A stretch of DNA of 64,000 nt, from the NCBI GenBank assembly GCA_015059925.1, contig SUZL01000001.1, positions 62,001 to 126,000 of the forward strand, given 5' to 3'. Shown here piece by piece: positions 59,917 through 64,000 of the stretch (its first letter is position 1; the number at the start of each line of letters is the position of its first letter). The notes beneath the pieces are model-generated. The model worked only from the letters and a program-made list of their open reading frames with translations, had not been told where the DNA came from and ran no database searches. Made by a program: the position numbers and the translations under genes. Source of the stretch: Rikenellaceae bacterium (GTDB lineage: Bacteria > Bacteroidota > Bacteroidia > Bacteroidales > Rikenellaceae).

Positions 59917-61590
59917 ATGACAACTCTGAACACACTTTATGACCTTCTACACAATAGTGTCGAGAAGTTTGCAGATAAAGTAGCATTTTCGATGTTCGGC
60001 GGGGAGGACGTAACCTACAAGGAGTTTGGCCAGCGAGTTAAGCAGGTGCAGGAGATGCTGCTCGATGCAGGATTGACGGCAGGCGACAAGGTGGTGATCC
60101 TGAGTAGCAGTATGCCCAACTGGGGCGTGTGCTACTTTGCGGTGGTTACGGGAGGTATGATCGCAGTGCCGATCCTGCCCGACTTTACCGGCGAAGAGCT
60201 CGATACACTCATCAAACACTCTGAGGCAAAGGGACTTCTGGTTTCGGACAAGCTCTTCACGAAACTATCGAAAGATATTGTATCGACTCTGAACGTGGTA
60301 ATCCGCACAAAAAATCTCGGTATAATCTCGCAGAACGTAAAGGAGCGTAGCGGAGAGTTGGTTGTGCCCAAGCCGGAGGATCTGGCGGTGATCATCTACA
60401 CGTCGGGAACGACATCGCGTCCCAAGGGTGTGATGCTGACGCACGGCAATCTGGCACAGCAGATCAATATGATCTATGGCCTATACCCCATCGGCCCTGA
60501 GGATTCGATGTTGTCGGTGTTGCCGCTCTCGCATACATACGAGTGTTCGCTCGGTATGTTGTACGTCTTTGCAACGGGTGCAAGCACCACATATTTGCAG
60601 AAGCCGCCTACGGCAGCCGTGATGCTGCCCGCGCTGAAGAAGGTGCGTCCGACGTGCTTTTTGATCGTACCTCTTATTATAGAGAAGGTATTCCGCAGCC
60701 AGATTTACAACAAGTTCACGTCGAACAAGTTCATTAAGCCGTTGTACGAGATTGCATTCTTCCGTCGTATGCTGCACCGCATAGCCGGTAAGAAGTTGAT
60801 GCAGGCATTCGGTGGTCGTCTGCGACTCTTCATCGGTGGCGCGAAGCTCAACGAGCAGGTGGAGCAGTTCCTCATTGATGCGAAGTTCCCCTACGCTATC
60901 GGTTATGGTCTGACGGAGACGGCACCGCTGATCGCAGGTCAGATTTCGCCTGCCGTGAAGCTCGGCGCTACGGGCCCGCAGATGGAGGGTGTACAGGTGC
61001 GTCTGGACAACATCAACCCCGAGACGAAGCAGGGTGAGATCGTAGTGAAAAGCCCCTCGACGATGGTAGGCTACTACAAGAATGAGGAGGCGACGGCTGA
61101 TGTGTTCACCAACGACGGTTGGTTCCGCACGGGAGATTTGGGATACATCGACGAGGATGGTTACATCTTTATCAAGGGGCGTCTGAAGAATATGATTCTC
61201 GGCCCGAGCGGTGAGAACATCTACCCCGAGGAGATCGAGTCGGTGCTCAACTCGCACGTCTATGTTTCGGAGTCGATCGTAACGGAGCGCGACGGTCAGC
61301 TCATAGCACTAGTAAACTTCGACTCGGAGGCTATCGAGCGTCTGAAGGATGAGTTGATGCAGAAGTGGGAGATCACCCGCGACGAGTGGAACCAGAAGGT
61401 GGACGAGTGGAACGAGCGCAAAGAGGAGCTCAAGAAGGAGATCGAGCGCTATGTGAACTCGAAGGTAAATCGCTTCTCGCGCATCGCGAAGGTGGTCGAG
61501 GAGGAGAAGGAGTTTGAGAAGAACCCCTCGAAGAAGATTCGCCGATTCCTCTACACCGACAAAAAGAGTGGTCAGGAGAAGAAGAAATAA
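59917..61590 (+). CDS. long-chain fatty acid-CoA ligase (AMP-binding)
   Basis: The 557-residue ANL-superfamily enzyme activates a fatty acid through an acyl-adenylate to acyl-CoA. Motifs are IYTSGTTSRPKGVMLTH (AMP-binding P-loop), IGYGLTETAPL (A4/A5), GWFRTGDLGYIDEDGY and KGRLKNMILGPSGENIYPEEIE (hinge and Lys region), and the C-terminal Lys-rich region. A long charged helix (about residues 475-530) is inserted near the end; it may form a coiled coil. Cytosolic or membrane-associated. Confidence 0.92.
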   Translation: MTTLNTLYDLLHNSVEKFADKVAFSMFGGEDVTYKEFGQRVKQVQEMLLDAGLTAGDKVVILSSSMPNWGVCYFAVVTGGMIAVPILPDFTGEELDTLIKHSEAKGLLVSDKLFTKLSKDIVSTLNVVIRTKNLGIISQNVKERSGELVVPKPEDLAVIIYTSGTTSRPKGVMLTHGNLAQQINMIYGLYPIGPEDSMLSVLPLSHTYECSLGMLYVFATGASTTYLQKPPTAAVMLPALKKVRPTCFLIVPLIIEKVFRSQIYNKFTSNKFIKPLYEIAFFRRMLHRIAGKKLMQAFGGRLRLFIGGAKLNEQVEQFLIDAKFPYAIGYGLTETAPLIAGQISPAVKLGATGPQMEGVQVRLDNINPETKQGEIVVKSPSTMVGYYKNEEATADVFTNDGWFRTGDLGYIDEDGYIFIKGRLKNMILGPSGENIYPEEIESVLNSHVYVSESIVTERDGQLIALVNFDSEAIERLKDELMQKWEITRDEWNQKVDEWNERKEELKKEIERYVNSKVNRFSRIAKVVEEEKEFEKNPSKKIRRFLYTDKKSGQEKKK

Positions 61591-61610
61591 GTTTTGCTCC
61601 GGCAAGCGAT

Positions 61611-61653
61611 AAAAAAAATAGAGTCAGCCCTGCGGGGCCGACTCTATTTTTTA
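61611..61653. terminator. bidirectional terminator after the acyl-CoA ligase
   Basis: AAAAAATAGAGTC / GACTCTATTTTTT stem with an inner CCC/GGG loop; serves both converging genes. Confidence 0.85.
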
Positions 61654-61673
61654 CTTTACTTTAGAGCAATGCG

Positions 61674-62438
61674 TTAGCGTGCAAATGACTTCAAATCGCG
61701 CATAACACGCGAGGCATCCTGAGCCATAAGTGCGTCGTTGTGATCGACAACCAAGCGGTAGTGATCGTAACGCTCGATAACCTCCCGAACATAAGCTATG
61801 GTCTGGCGGCTACCGGTGAATCGTCCGTGGCGTACCAGATCGCTCTGGTAGATCGCAGGGTCGGCCTTCAACTTCAGATAGCGGGCTACGACCTCCCACG
61901 AATTGGGATCCTCACCGTTGCTCTTTGCTAAACGTCGTGCATCGGCTACGTGGCCAACGCCGCCGTTATAGCAAGCAAGAATAATACTGATGCGATCGTT
62001 CTGCGAAGTCGATGGGTGGAGTTTCAACGTCTTCTCGATCTGGCGGAGCAGCTTGCCCGCCAAACGGACATTGGTTTCGGGATCGGCAATAGCCTCCCGA
62101 CTGACATTGAACTGGCGTCCAACGATGGGCATAATTTGCATCAGACCGATGGCACCACTCTTTGATACGACATCCTCGCGAAAACGCGACTCGTGGTATG
62201 CTATGGCGCTCATCAGAAGCCAATCCTGTCCCTCTTCGCGGCCGACACGTTGCATTAACTCATCGTAGGACGAGATAAGCCAAGAGTCGGCGACATTGTC
62301 CGTTGCCATCTCGGCAATGGTGTGGGGTTTGATCGAGGGAGCCGTGCTGCCGTCGAGATCCTCCGAAAGGAGGTCAAACCCGAAATAGGTCGCTACAATA
62401 ATAAGAACGATCGAAAAAATAAGTGTCTTTTTTGACAT
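61674..62438 (-). CDS. membrane-anchored lytic transglycosylase (MltF/SLT-like)
   Basis: The 254-residue protein has an N-terminal hydrophobic signal-anchor (residues 5-24) and an SLT/goose-lysozyme-like domain (about 75-230). The catalytic Glu lies in AYHESRF, followed by SKSGAIGLMQIMP and ILACYNGGVGHV, the three typical SLT motifs. It cleaves peptidoglycan glycan chains to 1,6-anhydro ends. Without the N-terminal sensor domain of true MltF, a stand-alone SLT enzyme is the safer name. A porin gene lies upstream on the same strand (45 bp). Confidence 0.9.
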   Translation of the reverse strand: MSKKTLIFSIVLIIVATYFGFDLLSEDLDGSTAPSIKPHTIAEMATDNVADSWLISSYDELMQRVGREEGQDWLLMSAIAYHESRFREDVVSKSGAIGLMQIMPIVGRQFNVSREAIADPETNVRLAGKLLRQIEKTLKLHPSTSQNDRISIILACYNGGVGHVADARRLAKSNGEDPNSWEVVARYLKLKADPAIYQSDLVRHGRFTGSRQTIAYVREVIERYDHYRLVVDHNDALMAQDASRVMRDLKSFAR

Positions 62439-62483
62439 AAATGTGTGTATTGCGGGCAGCTCACACCGCCGCAGTACAACACG

Positions 62484-64000
62484 CTAATCATAGAATCCCC
62501 ACGAAATACCAAACTTGAACATCGCCGGATTTTGCGGATAGCCCGCTACGGTGAAATACTGTCCGTTGCCGAACAGATCGTAGTTCGCGTGCTGGTACTT
62601 CAAGAATATTCGCATTCTTTTCCATTTGGCCGTTACGAAAACATCGAGATAGGGATACTCGCCCAACTCGTAGTCGCGCTGGTTGTAGAATGTGCCGAGT
62701 GCGGGATTGTACGAAGGGGCGTAATACTTGGTATTAAACCTGCCATCGACTCCAATCTGCATTCGCAATACCTTCTTCTTCTCTACCCAAAACTCGTAGT
62801 AGTAAGAGAGATAGGCACTACCCAACGGAACGGGGATAACCTCTTGATTCGTGCTCCACTGCAACAATACCCTGTGGTCGAAATGAAATCCGCCAAGGCG
62901 GAAATCCTTGCGTGCGTACAAACTCGTCAGACTGATCGCATCCCCGCTCTGCTGTACCTGACTCTGGGCGTCGTAATAGATTTTATTATCGACAAGTCCC
63001 TGCCAGAAGCCAACCTCGAAGGCGAGATCGGGAATATCGAGCGACAGCTCGAAACGAGTTTCATCCTCCTGCTTAAAGGAGTTGAACCAGACATAGTGGT
63101 TCGAGAATAGGTTCTCCTCCCAATACGAGGGCGATCGTCGCGTCTGCGAGAATCGGCCCGAGAGGGTAACCGGACGTCCTCGGAGGCGTGCCGTCAATGC
63201 AATATGGGCATTGAGGTCGAAGTCTCCGCTCCTATAGCCCGACGGGTAGTACTTTACGTTAGCTCCCCAATCGGCAACTTTCTTCACCTTTCCGCTGACA
63301 GCTCCGTAGGCGTACCAAGCGGTCTTCTTGACCTTGCCCTGATGGCCGCCGACATAGTCGTCGAAAGCAAATTGCGAATAGGCGTACATATCAATTCCAA
63401 CTCCTCCGCCCAAGCGGCCGACAGCACCATCGCGGTCCCAAGGCTGCGCCTCGACAAAGAAGCGGTTGGAGATAACTCGCTCGCGGATCGAATCGCGCGA
63501 CTCGTCGGGCGAGATATACCAATTCTTATAATATACATCGGTGGTGGGGATAAACTCGCCGTTCTCGTCCATCGAGCCACGATCGTTGGTGAACTCGGCG
63601 TACTTGTCGGTGTAGAGTTTATTCCACTCATTGTATTCAAAAATGTGGCCAAAATAGACTGCGGTCAGGTCGGCCAGCGAGAAATCGTAATCGGTAACAG
63701 GCTGCAAGGGGATGGCGATGGCCTGCTTTATAAAGAACGAGTTGTTGCGGTAAGAGTTGTGAGCCTCGGCCTCGGCCAGCTTCATCGGGACACCCGAGGG
63801 GTGCTCGTAGGTGGTATCGGCAACAGCCCAGATACCGACCGCACCGCCATTCTCGCGCTGCTTGATGCGGTTATTGACGTAGGCGGCGTGAACCGAATAG
63901 CGCTTGCCCGTATGAGAGAAGGCAACCGAGAGGTTGTGGTTGGAGGTGCGCTGCCAATCGTAGAGGCCCTGCGTACCGCGAGCCTTATAGCTCACGTTGA
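62484..64000 (-). CDS. putative porin (Porin_10-like), 5'-truncated
   Basis: The frame enters from the right edge and runs 505 residues to its stop. The protein shows many alternating aromatic beta-strands, for example SNHNLSVAFSHTGKRYSVHAAY and FLKYQHANYDLFGNGQYF, and ends FKFGISWGFYD with a C-terminal barrel strand. This matches the putative porin family of Bacteroidetes (Porin_10). A GTG at 63995 could be read as a start, but the frame is open beyond it and a signal peptide is missing, so the gene is truncated by the window end. Confidence 0.8.
   Translation of the reverse strand, partial: NVSYKARGTQGLYDWQRTSNHNLSVAFSHTGKRYSVHAAYVNNRIKQRENGGAVGIWAVADTTYEHPSGVPMKLAEAEAHNSYRNNSFFIKQAIAIPLQPVTDYDFSLADLTAVYFGHIFEYNEWNKLYTDKYAEFTNDRGSMDENGEFIPTTDVYYKNWYISPDESRDSIRERVISNRFFVEAQPWDRDGAVGRLGGGVGIDMYAYSQFAFDDYVGGHQGKVKKTAWYAYGAVSGKVKKVADWGANVKYYPSGYRSGDFDLNAHIALTARLRGRPVTLSGRFSQTRRSPSYWEENLFSNHYVWFNSFKQEDETRFELSLDIPDLAFEVGFWQGLVDNKIYYDAQSQVQQSGDAISLTSLYARKDFRLGGFHFDHRVLLQWSTNQEVIPVPLGSAYLSYYYEFWVEKKKVLRMQIGVDGRFNTKYYAPSYNPALGTFYNQRDYELGEYPYLDVFVTAKWKRMRIFLKYQHANYDLFGNGQYFTVAGYPQNPAMFKFGISWGFYD

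Noticed and set aside
62484..63995. GTG at 63995 as the start of the last gene
   Set aside because: The frame stays open to the window end, no signal peptide follows, and porins of this family are longer; the gene is truncated.

Overview
The window is a chromosomal segment of a moderately GC-rich member of the Bacteroidales, most likely Alistipes or a close Rikenellaceae relative. This is inference from gene content and promoter style. Supporting signs are a short 286-residue primary sigma factor, many TAnnTTTG -7 boxes of the sigma-ABfr type (several with a TTG or TTTG box about 19-20 bp upstream), a 58-residue histone H1-like protein, a Porin_10-type porin, and a tmRNA whose tag ends in ALAA. 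Almost all of the DNA is genic. No insertion sequence, prophage or rRNA operon was seen.

Layout. 1-6774: end of an M20 peptidase, a small membrane protein, a PhoA-type alkaline phosphatase, ung, a GNAT protein, the primary sigma factor, glyA coupled to a YgbA-like NO-response gene, and a DUF6624-like protein. 7031-11785: an L-rhamnose operon (rhaB, rhaA, rhaT and an AraC regulator) with no aldolase. 11868-16413: a low-molecular-weight tyrosine phosphatase, then DoxX, a YtfJ-like protein, a BamA-like outer-membrane barrel and an EptA-like phosphoethanolamine transferase. 16491-22456: the H1-like gene and a complete RND efflux operon. 22527-25428: a tiny Cys-rich membrane protein, a YidE/AspT-type transporter, a cobalamin riboswitch with its own promoter and no B12 gene behind it, and ssrA (tmRNA). 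25491-34459: GNAT, ftsE, gyrB, mutS, a RecD-like helicase, a conserved membrane protein and rsmD. 34491-35756: an Ntn-type amidohydrolase and tRNA-Asp.

35826-37740 is the most exciting part: a self-contained miniature type V CRISPR locus. It reads on the minus strand as a 484-residue Cas12f-like nuclease, a strong promoter placed just after its stop codon, a structured tracrRNA-like stretch with two anti-repeats, and an array of three 36-nt repeats and two 30-nt spacers whose last repeat is degenerate. There are no cas1 or cas2 genes.

37799-43294 is a porin-potABCD polyamine-uptake operon whose binding protein has an extra C-terminal membrane anchor. 43569-49890 is an unusual secreted redox operon: a beta-propeller/di-heme cytochrome c peroxidase-like protein, a RidA/chorismatase-like protein, and a 1089-residue fusion of an HZS-alpha-like region, cytochrome c and a formylglycine-generating-enzyme-like domain. 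49993-54150 joins ribulokinase, a Tat-type phosphoesterase and a beta-helix lipoprotein. 54232-64000 holds engB, prs, a YfcE-type phosphoesterase, an esterase, rarA, queG, an acyl-CoA ligase, a lytic transglycosylase and the 5'-truncated end of a porin gene.

Limits: everything was read by eye from sequence. Family names rest on recognised motifs, not on database searches. Base composition was not computed.
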